This document shows positions 16,133 to 24,593 of a stretch of 64,000 nt of DNA, one piece after another. The position numbers and the translations under genes are program-made. The stretch is from contig CAJUHS010000001.1 of assembly GCA_910586535.1 (NCBI GenBank), forward strand, positions 124,396 through 188,395, in the 5' to 3' direction. The DNA comes from an uncultured Oscillospiraceae bacterium (GTDB taxonomy: Bacteria; Bacillota; Clostridia; Oscillospirales; Ruminococcaceae). The notes under the pieces were generated by a model that was given only the letters and a program-made list of their open reading frames with translations, was not told the origin of the DNA and searched no databases. Numbering within the stretch: the first letter of the stretch is position 1; each line of letters starts with the position of its first letter.

Positions 16133-18037
16133 TCATTCAACAAGCCTTACCTGCATACCTGCCTCTATCGGCTTGGTGGACGTGGTTATAATAAATTCGC
16201 TTCCTGATATCGCTCCGGATACTGCCGAAGATGTATCATCCGAAGCAAGTATATCGACGTCTACCCGCTCAGCCACATAGCGGTTTCCGAGCGGACTGCT
16301 CTTGGCGACAACGGAAAGAACGAATTTGCCGTTGTTGTCCTCCCTTATAGCGCTGTTGGGTACGATGACCTCGTAATTCTGACCCTTCGAGCCCATTGCG
16401 AGCTGAAGGTTCTGACCGGGGGTAACGTCTCCCTTTACGGCAAATTTCAGTATCTTATTCTTCGAGGGATTCTGAGAATCGGTTGCAATAGACTGAAGCG
16501 TTGCGGAAGCGTCGCCGTACCAGAAATACTGTATCTCAGCCTCATCGCCGATCTTAACCTTTTTGGCCTGCTCCGTTGTTACCGTCATTTCGAGAGAATA
16601 GCCCTTTTCACTCATTTCTATCTTGGCAACAGTTTTCTGAGCTTCCGCTTCCTCGCCTGCTACCACGTTTATCTCGGTGATCTTACCTCCGACCTGGGCG
16701 GGGATTTTTGCGCCTATGGATTTTTCCTCAAGCTTTTTAATGTTTTCCTCGCAGTCGGAAATAAGCTTTTTCTGATCCGCGATCTTGGACTGCTTATCTT
16801 TCATATCAAGGCTGTTCTCGCCCGCCGTCTGAGCGTCCTGACGCTGCTTAAGCTCCAAATCTATCTTAGCCTCCGCAAGGGCACGCTCCATTTTGCGTAT
16901 CTCCTCCTCGGCTTCTTCGACTGTCTTGTCGGCTTTTTTTGCAAGCTCGTCCTCCTCGGCTTTCGCTTCGCTGTACATATCCTGAGCGGACTTCTGCTTA
17001 TCCTTAAGCTCAGCTTTCACAGCGGCAAGAGTATCATCGTATTTTTTCTTTTTATTGTCATACTCTTTGGTTCTGATATCAAGAGTTGTTTTCTCGGCGT
17101 TCAGGAGCTGCATATTTCTCGAATATGTTGAGGATTGTGACATTGCGTCGTTATAGTCTTCCTGAAGATGAGAAAGCTCCAATTTCATTCTGTCAATGGA
17201 CTGCTGATATGACAACTGTTTGTCGAAGTCGGTTTCCATCATCATATTGTCCGTTGCCTGCTCTATTTCGAGCAGCTTATCGTCTATTGCCTTTTTCGCA
17301 GCATTTATAGCGTCCTGATTTCCTCCGGAAGCAATGTCTGATTCATATTCCTTAATTTTTTCCTCGGTTTTTCCCTTGGACTTCTCCGCGCTTTCCATAG
17401 CCGTTTTCGCGGAGCTGATCTGATTGTAGTAACCGCTTCCCAGCGATGCGTAATCCTCTGAGCCGAAAGCCGCAAGCTGTTCCTCCAGATCCTTTACCGC
17501 ATTTTCATAATCCTTGGTTTTGTTTTTAGCCTTTTCATAGGCCGCCTGATAATCCGACAGCTTGGAAAGATCGTCCTTCGCAAGCTTGATATCGTCCTCC
17601 TGATTGGAAATGCTGAGGTTTTCCTTGCTGTAGTCCACACCTGTCTTCAGCAGAGCCTTGTCGTAATCGAGCTGAAGATCCTCAAGCTTCTGCTGCTCGG
17701 ATTCCAACGTTTTCTTTGCCTCGTCAAGCTCGGCGCTTTCCTTATCCTCAAGGGTAAAGAGAGTAGCGCCCTTTTCGATCTCGTCGCCTACCTTTACGTC
17801 AACGCTTGCAATCGTTCTTGTCTCGCTTATTTTTACATCGTAGCTCTGGCTTGCCTCTACAGTACCGCTTCCGCGTATCTGCTCTGAAAGCGTTCCGCCT
17901 CTGACGTACTGAGCAGATACCTCGGGAAGCGAGTAATTCATTATCGTGTTGGAAAAGAATGTCAGCAGCAGCATTACCGCCAGAAAAATGATTATGGCGT
18001 TTTTGACCCATTCGCGCCTTTTAGTATTGTTTTCCAT
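16133..18037 (-). CDS. HlyD/AcrA-family periplasmic adaptor with long coiled coil
   Basis: This 634-residue protein has a single N-terminal membrane anchor (about 13-33). A split biotinyl-lipoyl-like domain follows, with one half at about 50-100 (IASVDVKVGDEIEKGATLF) and the other near 455-480 (GKITEINVVAGEEAEAQ). Between them lies about 350 residues of heptad-rich Lys/Glu/Asp coiled coil, and a beta-barrel/MP domain ends the protein. HlyD proteins bridge inner-membrane pumps to outer structures. In a single-membrane Firmicute it would span the cell wall. Neighbours are sugar-type permeases upstream and a MacB-like protein downstream, an unusual combination. Confidence 0.85.
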   Translation of the reverse strand: MENNTKRREWVKNAIIIFLAVMLLLTFFSNTIMNYSLPEVSAQYVRGGTLSEQIRGSGTVEASQSYDVKISETRTIASVDVKVGDEIEKGATLFTLEDKESAELDEAKKTLESEQQKLEDLQLDYDKALLKTGVDYSKENLSISNQEDDIKLAKDDLSKLSDYQAAYEKAKNKTKDYENAVKDLEEQLAAFGSEDYASLGSGYYNQISSAKTAMESAEKSKGKTEEKIKEYESDIASGGNQDAINAAKKAIDDKLLEIEQATDNMMMETDFDKQLSYQQSIDRMKLELSHLQEDYNDAMSQSSTYSRNMQLLNAEKTTLDIRTKEYDNKKKKYDDTLAAVKAELKDKQKSAQDMYSEAKAEEDELAKKADKTVEEAEEEIRKMERALAEAKIDLELKQRQDAQTAGENSLDMKDKQSKIADQKKLISDCEENIKKLEEKSIGAKIPAQVGGKITEINVVAGEEAEAQKTVAKIEMSEKGYSLEMTVTTEQAKKVKIGDEAEIQYFWYGDASATLQSIATDSQNPSKNKILKFAVKGDVTPGQNLQLAMGSKGQNYEVIVPNSAIREDNNGKFVLSVVAKSSPLGNRYVAERVDVDILASDDTSSAVSGAISGSEFIITTSTKPIEAGMQVRLVE

Positions 18038-18052
18038 TTTAAAGATCCTTTC

Positions 18053-18087
18053 TTAGAAATTAGAGATTAGAAGTTAGAAAATAGAAT
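18053..18087 (-). repeat. TCTAA-phased dispersed repeat, copy 1
   Basis: On the minus strand the stretch reads TTCTATTTTCTAACTTCTAA and continues TCTCTAATTTCTAA, directly before the ribosome site of the HlyD-like gene. Related stretches lie at 23220-23245 and 25094-25126, and more weakly at 9073-9103. Confidence 0.6.
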
Positions 18088-18236
18088 AATTCCGTCTGTT
18101 CTTTTATGCAGAATACACCGCCATTCCGCGGAAATCAATTTTGCTTAAATAAATTTTTATTTGTTCGTGGCTGTGCACGGTTTTGTAGTAGAAATATCAC
18201 ATATTGCATTAAAATTAAAAATCCCAACAAGCTTCC

Positions 18237-18318
18237 GCTCCCTTGCGGGAGCATTGCTTTGCAGCAGTTCAAACAAATATGCGCAGTGGGTGTAACCTTT
18301 CTGCACCAATAATGCAGA
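18237..18318 (-). terminator. Stem-loops downstream of the permease pair
   Basis: The gene-free interval 18038-18340 holds GCTCCC/GGGAGC (18237-18252) and TCTGCA/TGCAGA (18300-18318) hairpins, plus CGGGA-GGT-TCCCG nearer the permease stop. On the minus strand the first is followed further on by a T-rich stretch. These may reduce transcription into the HlyD-like gene. Apart from the TCTAA repeat I see no other feature or small gene in this interval. Confidence 0.45.
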
Positions 18319-18340
18319 CGCCCACGGGAACCTCCCGGCG

Positions 18341-19273
18341 CTATCCCTTGATGCCGCCAGAATAAGCTATGCCCTCAACAAGATAATCCTCTCCGTAAAG
18401 GAACATGAGCAAAGTCGGTATCATATAGATCGTTGCGACCGCAAAGGCAAGTCCTATCTCGCCAGTGTTTATTTGGGACAGGAACACCGACAGCGGATAA
18501 AGGCTTGTGTCCGAAAGCAGTATCAGCGGCTGCTCAACCATGTTCCAGTAATCTATGAAAACCAGTATGGCAACCGAGAAAAGCGCGCTTTTGCAAAGCG
18601 GCATACAAACGTGTACGAATATCTGGAACTCTCCCGCACCGTCAAGCTTAGCCGCCTCTATCAGAGAGAACGGTATGCGTCGCATTATCTTCGACAGCAG
18701 GAATACCGCAAACGGAGTAAAAATACCCGGCAGTATTACCGCCGCCCTTGTGTTCAGTATTCCCAGCCAATCAGATACAAGATAGTTGGGAACAAGCGTT
18801 ACCTGATAAGGCATAAGCATTACCACAACATACACGAAAAAGATAATCTCTTTCAGTCTTCCCTTAAGCCTTGCGAACGCATACGCCGCAAGAGACGCCA
18901 CCGCAAGCTGGAAAATAACGATCGGTACGACCAGTATAACCGAGTTCCAAAACTTGAAAAGGTAGTCGGGACTTTTGAAAAGCACGGTATAGTACTGGCT
19001 GAACGATACCATATCGGGAATAAATTTCAGATTTATCTTTTCCGAAATAAAGGTCTTTCCGCCCTCTTCGGTAGTGGAAAAGATAGCGCCGTAGTTTGCG
19101 TTTATCTCCGACGCACTCATAAATGAGTTAGCCATTGTAAGTATTGTCGGAAGCAGGAATATCAGCGCGGCAGCTGCGGCAAAAACCGTAAGCACGCCCA
19201 TTAGAAGCTTCTGAGCTTTTTTGGAAAGTCCGTGCCGTCTTTTCACGGAAACGGACGTTTTGGAGCTTATCAT
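18341..19273 (-). CDS. Carbohydrate ABC transporter permease, MalG type
   Basis: This 310-residue permease has six hydrophobic spans and the EAA loop EAAKLDGAGEFQIFVHVCMP at about residues 205-225. A basic N-terminus (VSVKRRHGLSKKAQK) precedes the first span, and a large extracytoplasmic segment between spans one and two (SEINANYGAIFSTTEEGGKT) resembles the MalG P1 loop. It overlaps the preceding permease gene by four bases, indicating translational coupling. No ATPase gene is present. Confidence 0.88.
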   Translation of the reverse strand: MISSKTSVSVKRRHGLSKKAQKLLMGVLTVFAAAAALIFLLPTILTMANSFMSASEINANYGAIFSTTEEGGKTFISEKINLKFIPDMVSFSQYYTVLFKSPDYLFKFWNSVILVVPIVIFQLAVASLAAYAFARLKGRLKEIIFFVYVVVMLMPYQVTLVPNYLVSDWLGILNTRAAVILPGIFTPFAVFLLSKIMRRIPFSLIEAAKLDGAGEFQIFVHVCMPLCKSALFSVAILVFIDYWNMVEQPLILLSDTSLYPLSVFLSQINTGEIGLAFAVATIYMIPTLLMFLYGEDYLVEGIAYSGGIKG

Positions 19274-20253
19274 CCCTCTACGTCCTCCCCGAATTTATTT
19301 TCCGCAATAAACATCGCGCCTATGATAGCCACCATTACTATAGCCATAAGTATAGCTGCCGACGACAGCTTCTGATAGTCGATGTTGCGGAATGTGTTGT
19401 TCATAAAATGCTGCAGCATATACAGGCTGTCGAAAGGATAGTCTCCCGTAAGCAAGTACACCTCGCGGAAAACCTTGAAAGAGTTTATCAGCGAAAGCAC
19501 CGTTACGAACATGATAGTCGGCGAAAGGTATCTCAGCTTTATGCGGAAGAATTTGTAAAACACTCCCGCGCCCTCAAGCGTGGCTACCTCCACAATATCC
19601 TTTGGAATATTGTTCAGAGCCGACAGGAACAATATCATGTTATAGCCCAGGTTTTTCCATAAAAACAGTACCACTATAACGACCTGACCCTTTGTGGATT
19701 TGAGCCAGTCTATCTTGTCCACACCGAAGTTTGCAAGAAAATCGTTCAGCACGCCGTTGTAGTGGAATATAACCTGCCATATAAGCACTACCGAAGCGAC
19801 AGGAACCATCATCGGGCACAAAAAGCTTGTTCGGAATTGGCTCACAAAGGGTATTTTGCAGTCCAGCAGCATAGCCAGCAGCATTGACAGCACTACCGCC
19901 AGCGGAACAGACACCAGTGAGAAAGACAATGTGTTCACCGCCGCCTTGCGAAAAGCCGTATTTTTAATTATATTTATGTAGTTCTGTAAAAATACAAATT
20001 CCTTATTAATAGGGTTATCCACCATAGAGTAGTAAATTATAACGCAAAAAGGAATTATAAAAAAGATCATAACGCCGATAAGACTCGGCAGCAAACAAAG
20101 ATACGGAAACGCTCCGTCGCTTTTCAGAGTTTTTTTGAGGGAACCACTATGCCTTTTTTCCTTTGTATTTTTTATTTTTGACATTTTGGGTATTTTATAC
20201 TGTTTTGCGTCAATTTTCGGGGCATCTCCCTGCCGGTTGGTTTTAAGTTTCAT
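19270..20253 (-). CDS. Sugar ABC transporter permease, MalF type
   Basis: This 327-residue membrane protein is the partner of the MalG-type permease. Its EAA loop reads EVATLEGAGVFYKFFRIKLR near residues 215-235. The N-terminal 45 residues are strongly basic and unstructured (KNTKEKRHSGSLKKTLK), longer than usual. It is the first gene behind a promoter region with paired operator-like sites. The ribosome site at the ATG is weak (GGAAGTG). Confidence 0.87.
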   Translation of the reverse strand: MKLKTNRQGDAPKIDAKQYKIPKMSKIKNTKEKRHSGSLKKTLKSDGAFPYLCLLPSLIGVMIFFIIPFCVIIYYSMVDNPINKEFVFLQNYINIIKNTAFRKAAVNTLSFSLVSVPLAVVLSMLLAMLLDCKIPFVSQFRTSFLCPMMVPVASVVLIWQVIFHYNGVLNDFLANFGVDKIDWLKSTKGQVVIVVLFLWKNLGYNMILFLSALNNIPKDIVEVATLEGAGVFYKFFRIKLRYLSPTIMFVTVLSLINSFKVFREVYLLTGDYPFDSLYMLQHFMNNTFRNIDYQKLSSAAILMAIVMVAIIGAMFIAENKFGEDVEG

Positions 20254-20298
20254 ATAAGCACTTCCGCTTTAACGCGGCAAATCTCCTTTCTTTAATCA

Positions 20299-20391
20299 TG
20301 ATTTTTAATCAAAGTACAGACCAAAAGCTGCGCAAACCTAATATATCCAAGCTTTTGATTAATTTTGTGTACACTTTTCGATTAAAAATCA
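20299..20391 (-). promoter_or_regulatory. Leader with mutually exclusive pairing segments
   Basis: Segment A (20299-20314, TGATTTTTAATCAAAG) can pair over 12 perfect bases with segment C (20380-20391, GATTAAAAATCA) or over about 10 with segment B (20352-20362, CTTTTGATTAA). All lie in the predicted transcript leader of the permease operon. A GTGTACAC palindrome lies at 20367-20374. This could be a switchable leader or a cluster of regulator sites. The wider interval 20254-20665 contains no gene. Confidence 0.4.
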
Positions 20392-20457
20392 GGATAACAT
20401 ATTTTACTGCTTATCATTATACCATATAATTTCCGTTTTTTCTATCATAATCGAAAA
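20375..20457 (-). promoter_or_regulatory. Promoter of the permease-HlyD operon flanked by inverted sites
   Basis: On the minus strand TATAAT (20421-20416) has a TGG extended -10, with a weak -35 (TAGAAA) 17 bases upstream. TTTTCGATTA (20375-20384) and its exact reverse complement TAATCGAAAA (20448-20457) lie symmetrically on either side, centred on the -10. The symmetry suggests a regulator pair that bridges the promoter. Confidence 0.6.
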
Positions 20458-20600
20458 CTGTAATCATTTTTTAAATTTTTCTTCCTCATTGTTACATTTG
20501 TAACCGTATTGAAATATTTTGATCAGAAATTTTTACAACAAACAGAAATAATTTTGTTTAAAATGACGATTGAACATAAACTCTGCAAAAACTTCCTTTG

Positions 20601-20629
20601 TTGACAGGAAAGGATTTTTATGGTATACT
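20601..20629 (+). promoter_or_regulatory. Promoter of manA
   Basis: TTGACA (20601-20606), 17 bases, TATACT (20624-20629), about 30 bases before the ribosome site. Confidence 0.8.
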
Positions 20630-20665
20630 TTATATTGGATTTTTATATTTTCAGGAGGTATTTTT

Positions 20666-21625
20666 ATGTATCCATTAAAGCTTGCGCCTGCATTCAAGGA
20701 CTACCTATGGGGAGGAACGCGCCTCCGCGACGATTTCGGAAAAAAATGCGATTTTGAGAAAATTGCCGAAAGCTGGGAACTATCCTGCCACAAGGACGGA
20801 AATTCCGTTATAGCCAACGGCGAGTACGCTGGAAAAACTCTTGCGGAGTATATCGAGACCTGCGGAAAAGCTGTTCTGGGAAACAACTGTCAAAGATTTG
20901 AGCAGTTCCCAATTCTTATAAAGCTTATTGACGCCAAGGACAATCTGTCCGTTCAGGTACACCCAAACAACGAATACGCTCAGCGCGTTGAGGGCGAATA
21001 CGGCAAAACGGAAATGTGGTACATCGTTGACTGCGACGATGGCGCGGAGCTTTTGTACGGCTTCAAAAAGGAAGTCACAAAGGAGGAATTCCGCAGGAGG
21101 ATAGAGGACAACACCCTGCTTGAAATCACCGAATCGGTACCGGTCAAAAAGGGAGACGTTTTCTTTATCGAGGCGGGAACTCTCCACGCTATAGGCAAGG
21201 GCATACTTATTGCCGAGATACAGCAAAATTCCAATACCACATACCGTATTTACGACTACGGCAGAGTGGGCGCGGACGGCAAACCCAGACAGCTCCATAT
21301 AGACAAGGCTGTTGAAGTGACGAATCTTTGTCCTGCGAAGCCTTATCCCAAAACCGACAGCTTTGAGGAAAACGGCGCGGTAAAGCGGCTGCTGTCAAAA
21401 TGCGAATATTTCACGGTTTATTCCGTTGACGCTGAAAAGGAAGCGTCCTTTAACGCGGACGAAACCTCTTTCCACAATATACTGATACTGGAGGGAGAGG
21501 CTGCGCTGAAATGCGGCGCTGAGACTCTTCCGTTAAAGAAAGGAGACAGCGTTTTCGTTCCCGCGGGCTGCGGAGAATACAGTCTTACGGGAACGTTCAA
21601 ATCGGTCTTTACAAGGATAGATTAA
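20666..21625 (+). CDS. manA: Mannose-6-phosphate isomerase, class I
   Basis: This 319-residue zinc enzyme interconverts mannose-6-phosphate and fructose-6-phosphate. It begins with MYPLKLAPAFKDYLWGGTRL, and Zn ligands are visible in VQVHPNNEYA, GKTEMWYI and EAGTLHAIG; the IQQNSNTTYRIYDYGR segment is a family hallmark. The start is ATG 20666 behind AGGAGGT; an upstream in-frame ATG at 20570 lies before the promoter and is rejected. It follows, on the opposite strand, a sugar-type permease operon. Confidence 0.95.
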   Translation: MYPLKLAPAFKDYLWGGTRLRDDFGKKCDFEKIAESWELSCHKDGNSVIANGEYAGKTLAEYIETCGKAVLGNNCQRFEQFPILIKLIDAKDNLSVQVHPNNEYAQRVEGEYGKTEMWYIVDCDDGAELLYGFKKEVTKEEFRRRIEDNTLLEITESVPVKKGDVFFIEAGTLHAIGKGILIAEIQQNSNTTYRIYDYGRVGADGKPRQLHIDKAVEVTNLCPAKPYPKTDSFEENGAVKRLLSKCEYFTVYSVDAEKEASFNADETSFHNILILEGEAALKCGAETLPLKKGDSVFVPAGCGEYSLTGTFKSVFTRID

Positions 21626-21636
21626 GCGGTAAACAT

Positions 21637-21664
21637 CCTGCGCCGAGATTACACGCAGCGCAGG
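21637..21664 (+). terminator. Stem-loop after manA
   Basis: CCTGCGC (21637-21643) pairs with GCGCAGG (21658-21664) just after the manA stop. The T-run is missing, so it may be an mRNA-stabilising hairpin rather than a full terminator. Confidence 0.45.
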
Positions 21665-21771
21665 ACAGTAATGATCCAATAATTAAATATAACGGCTCTT
21701 ATCCGCACAAGTCTCCTCAAATGGGCTTGTGAGAATTTTATCTTTAACAGACTGATTGGCGCATACAAAAT

Positions 21772-23157
21772 ATGATACTCAAAAAATTTATCGGTGACAG
21801 AAATTTTTACAGAACCGTATTTGCTATTGCCGTTCCGATCATGATTCAGAACGGCATAACAAATTTTGTGGCCCTTTTGGACAACATAATGGTAGGTCAG
21901 CTGGGTACGGAACAGATGTCGGGTACGGCGGTGACAAACCAGCTTTTGTTTGTGTTCAATCTATGCGTGTTCGGACTTCTGGCGGGTCCCGGCATATTCG
22001 GAGCGCAGTTTTTCGGAAAGGGCAGTCACGAGGGCGTGCGGGACGTTTTCCGCTTCAAGATACTCATAGGAGTGCTTGCTCTTGCGGCAGGAATAACCAT
22101 TCTTTCCATTTTCGGGGACGGTCTTATCAATTCCTATCTCACGGGAGAGGGACAGGAGGGCGACCGAGACCTGATCTTCAAATCGGGCAAGGAATACCTT
22201 ACAATAATGCTTGTTGGACTTATCCCCTTTACCGCCACGCAGATCTACGCTTCAACGCTGAGGGAGACAAACTGTACCGTTCCGCCTATGTTTGCGGGAC
22301 TTGCGGCGGTACTGGTAAATCTTGTGCTTGACTGGGCTTTGATTTTCGGTAAGCTGGGACTTCCCCGAATGGGAGTAAAGGGCGCGGCTCTTGCAACTGT
22401 TATCGCGCGGTTTGTTGAGTGTACGATTGTTATCGTGTACACTCATTCAAAGCTCGACAAAAACATATTTATTTCGGAAGCGTTCAGAAGCTTGAAAGTA
22501 CCCCGAGACCTTGCGGTAAAAATAATCGTAAGCGGTCTGCCGCTGGCTGTGAACGAATTTTTCTGGTCCTCGGGAATGGCGAAGCTGAACCAGTGCTACT
22601 CCCAAAAAGGACTTGAAGTGGTTGCGGCGACAAATATTTCTTCCACAATATTAAATCTTTTTAACGTGGTCTATATAGCCCTCGGCTCGGCGGTGGGAAT
22701 TATTGTGGGACAAATATTAGGCTCGGGAGACATGAAACGGGCAAAGGAGACCGATACAAAGCTTATTGCTTTCAGCATTGCGGCGGGAGCGGTTACAGGC
22801 TGCATAATGGCTGCGCTTTCGGGAGCTTTTCCCATGCTTTACGACACCACAGAACAGGTCAGGGGGCTTGCCTCGCATTTTATAATTATCCTCGCGTTTT
22901 TTATTCCTCTGCATGCGTTTATGAACGCGGCGTATTTTACTTTGCGTTCGGGCGGTCAGACATATGTTACGCTGATTTTTGACAGCGTGTTTATGTGGAT
23001 AGTTTCCGTGCCTACGGCAATGCTGCTGGTGAAATTCACAAGCCTTGACATTACCATGGTATTTTTTATCTGTCAGGCGGTGGACATAATAAAGGTAGCG
23101 ATAGGCTTGTTCCTGCTGAAAAAGGGAGTATGGCTGCGGAACATAGTAAATAATTGA
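21772..23157 (+). CDS. MATE-family efflux transporter
   Basis: This 461-residue protein has 12 hydrophobic segments and the NorM/DinF-type pattern (VPIMIQNGITNFVALLDNIM near the N-terminus, with a second pseudo-repeat beginning near residue 250, VSGLPLAVNEFFWSSG). It would export cationic drugs or metabolites driven by Na+ or H+. The ATG at 21772 lacks a clear ribosome site, so initiation may be weak. A CACAAG/CTTGTG hairpin lies about 30 bases upstream. The stop codon is the first part of an ACAGTTGA-type repeat. Confidence 0.92.
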   Translation: MILKKFIGDRNFYRTVFAIAVPIMIQNGITNFVALLDNIMVGQLGTEQMSGTAVTNQLLFVFNLCVFGLLAGPGIFGAQFFGKGSHEGVRDVFRFKILIGVLALAAGITILSIFGDGLINSYLTGEGQEGDRDLIFKSGKEYLTIMLVGLIPFTATQIYASTLRETNCTVPPMFAGLAAVLVNLVLDWALIFGKLGLPRMGVKGAALATVIARFVECTIVIVYTHSKLDKNIFISEAFRSLKVPRDLAVKIIVSGLPLAVNEFFWSSGMAKLNQCYSQKGLEVVAATNISSTILNLFNVVYIALGSAVGIIVGQILGSGDMKRAKETDTKLIAFSIAAGAVTGCIMAALSGAFPMLYDTTEQVRGLASHFIIILAFFIPLHAFMNAAYFTLRSGGQTYVTLIFDSVFMWIVSVPTAMLLVKFTSLDITMVFFICQAVDIIKVAIGLFLLKKGVWLRNIVNN

Positions 23158-23182
23158 CAGTTGATAGTGTACAGTTGACAAT
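23155..23182 (+). repeat. ACAGTTGA-type repeat starting at the MATE stop codon
   Basis: TGACAGTTGATAGTGTACAG, then TTGACAAT, consists of imperfect 12-14-base units. The TGA of the MATE gene is the first triplet of the repeat. Similar units follow metF (42285-42317) and the MIF-like gene (24571-24581). Confidence 0.6.
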
Positions 23183-23219
23183 TACTAAAGTTAAATCTGC
23201 CCAAAAACCACGGATGATT

Positions 23220-23245
23220 ATTCTATCCTCTAACCTCTAATTATA
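23220..23245 (+). repeat. TCTAA-phased dispersed repeat, copy 2
   Basis: ATTCTATCCTCTAACCTCTA followed by ATTATA lies 25 bases before the HIT gene start, in the same orientation relative to the gene as copies 1 and 3. Confidence 0.6.
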
Positions 23246-23270
23246 AAAAAACTAAAAGGGAGCGGTAAAA

Positions 23271-23735
23271 ATGTGCATAGTATGCGACAGGATAGAAATG
23301 ATAAAAAACGGGGTCAATCCCTATTTTGTAAAGGAGCTTGACACGGGTTACGTTGTTATCGGCGACAATCAGCATTTTTACGGCTACACACTTTTTCTGT
23401 ACAAGGAGCACGGAAACAAGACGGAACTGTTTCACCTCGATACTGCCCGGCGGCTGAAATTTCTTGAGGAAATGTCTATAGTTGCAGAGGCTGTCTCAAA
23501 GGCTTTCGTAGCGGAAAAGATGAACTGCGAGTTGTTGGGAAACGGCGATGTGCATCTCCACTGGCACTTATTTCCCCGTACGAAGGGCGATATCGAAAAT
23601 TATGGGAACAACGGCAGGGGACCGGTTTGGTGGTATCCCATGGAAAAAATGTACAGCGACGAGAACCGTCCTTCCGAGGAAGAACTGGCGGAGATGAAGA
23701 GAAAACTGCTTGCCGAACTGGATAAGCTTCTTTAA
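23271..23735 (+). CDS. HIT-family nucleotide hydrolase
   Basis: This 154-residue protein of the histidine-triad superfamily has the catalytic motif VHLHWHLFPR at about residues 101-110. Such enzymes cleave nucleoside phosphoramidates or dinucleoside polyphosphates. The N-terminal CIVCDRIEMI and the aspartate/tryptophan-rich C-terminus (GPVWWYPMEKMY) resemble the Ap4A-hydrolase-like clostridial members. The start follows AAAGGGAGCGG. A GNAT gene begins 14 bases downstream. Confidence 0.9.
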   Translation: MCIVCDRIEMIKNGVNPYFVKELDTGYVVIGDNQHFYGYTLFLYKEHGNKTELFHLDTARRLKFLEEMSIVAEAVSKAFVAEKMNCELLGNGDVHLHWHLFPRTKGDIENYGNNGRGPVWWYPMEKMYSDENRPSEEELAEMKRKLLAELDKLL

Positions 23736-23749
23736 ATCGAGTAAAAGAA

Positions 23750-24211
23750 ATGAAAGAAATAATCGCTTATGAAATGTCGTTTAAAGGAAACATAACGTAT
23801 AGCGGCGAGCTGTCCTGCATTCCATTTCGGGAAAAATATTGGGCTGAATATATGCAAATATATAATGAATGCTTTTATGAAATGAGAAAAGCGTTGGAGA
23901 TCGAGCCGATAAATTTTTATTCCGATTATTCTCAAATGAAAGATAAAGCAAGCAATACCTATCTTCATCTTCAAAACGGAATTATCGCGGGAGCCGTTTC
24001 CTGTTACGGAAATGAATTAGACGACCTGATCGTCAATAAGCAATTACAACGGCATGGTTTGGGACAACAGCTGTTATTATGGGGAATGAACCGCATAAAA
24101 AAACAGGGATATGACGAAATTATTCTGCACGCTGCTGAATGGAATAAAACCGCCGTAAAGCTATATTTAAAAAACGGATTTGTCATTACGAAAAAGGAAA
24201 AAATACGTTAA
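23750..24211 (+). CDS. GNAT-family N-acetyltransferase
   Basis: This 153-residue protein transfers acetyl from acetyl-CoA to an unknown amine. The CoA-binding motif A is LQRHGLGQQLLLWGMNRIKK (about residues 96-115), and the C-terminal KLYLKNGFVITKKEK strand is typical. The ribosome site is weak, and translation may be coupled to the HIT gene 14 bases upstream. Substrate unknown. Confidence 0.85.
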   Translation: MKEIIAYEMSFKGNITYSGELSCIPFREKYWAEYMQIYNECFYEMRKALEIEPINFYSDYSQMKDKASNTYLHLQNGIIAGAVSCYGNELDDLIVNKQLQRHGLGQQLLLWGMNRIKKQGYDEIILHAAEWNKTAVKLYLKNGFVITKKEKIR

Positions 24212-24228
24212 ATAAAGGAGATAATATT

Positions 24229-24570
24229 ATGCCGTTTATCAATGTAAAAACAAACTCAAATGTTACAAAGGAAAAAGCCGAAAACATCAAGTCCGCGCTG
24301 GGTACTGCCATTACCGCTATCCCGGGCAAAAGCGAGGGCTGGCTTATGGTGGGAATTGAGGGAGACTATACTCTTTACTTCAAGGGTTCCGATGAACTTG
24401 CCGCTATGGTGGAAGTGCAGATATACGGAAATCCGTCGGACAGCGCGATGTCCGAACTTACAAGCCGTATCACGGAAATATTGACTGGCAGCTTAGGAAT
24501 GCCTGCTGACAGGATATACGTCAGTTATATGTGTACCGAAAACTGGGGCTGGAACGGGTCTAATTTTTAG
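24229..24570 (+). CDS. MIF/tautomerase-family protein
   Basis: This 113-residue protein begins M-PFINVKTNSNV with Pro2, which becomes the N-terminal catalytic base after Met removal in the tautomerase superfamily. The AIPGKSEGWLMVGIEG segment and the NWGWNG end match phenylpyruvate-tautomerase/MIF-like proteins. Bacterial members act as keto-enol tautomerases; the physiological substrate is not evident. It starts behind AAAGGAG. Confidence 0.88.
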   Translation: MPFINVKTNSNVTKEKAENIKSALGTAITAIPGKSEGWLMVGIEGDYTLYFKGSDELAAMVEVQIYGNPSDSAMSELTSRITEILTGSLGMPADRIYVSYMCTENWGWNGSNF

Positions 24571-24593
24571 TTGACAGTTATGGAGAAATAATT

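Noticed and set aside
21665..21771. Possible riboswitch before the MATE gene (CACAAG/CTTGTG hairpin)
   Set aside because: No match to a known riboswitch core that I can identify; a single six-pair stem with a 14-base loop is weak evidence.
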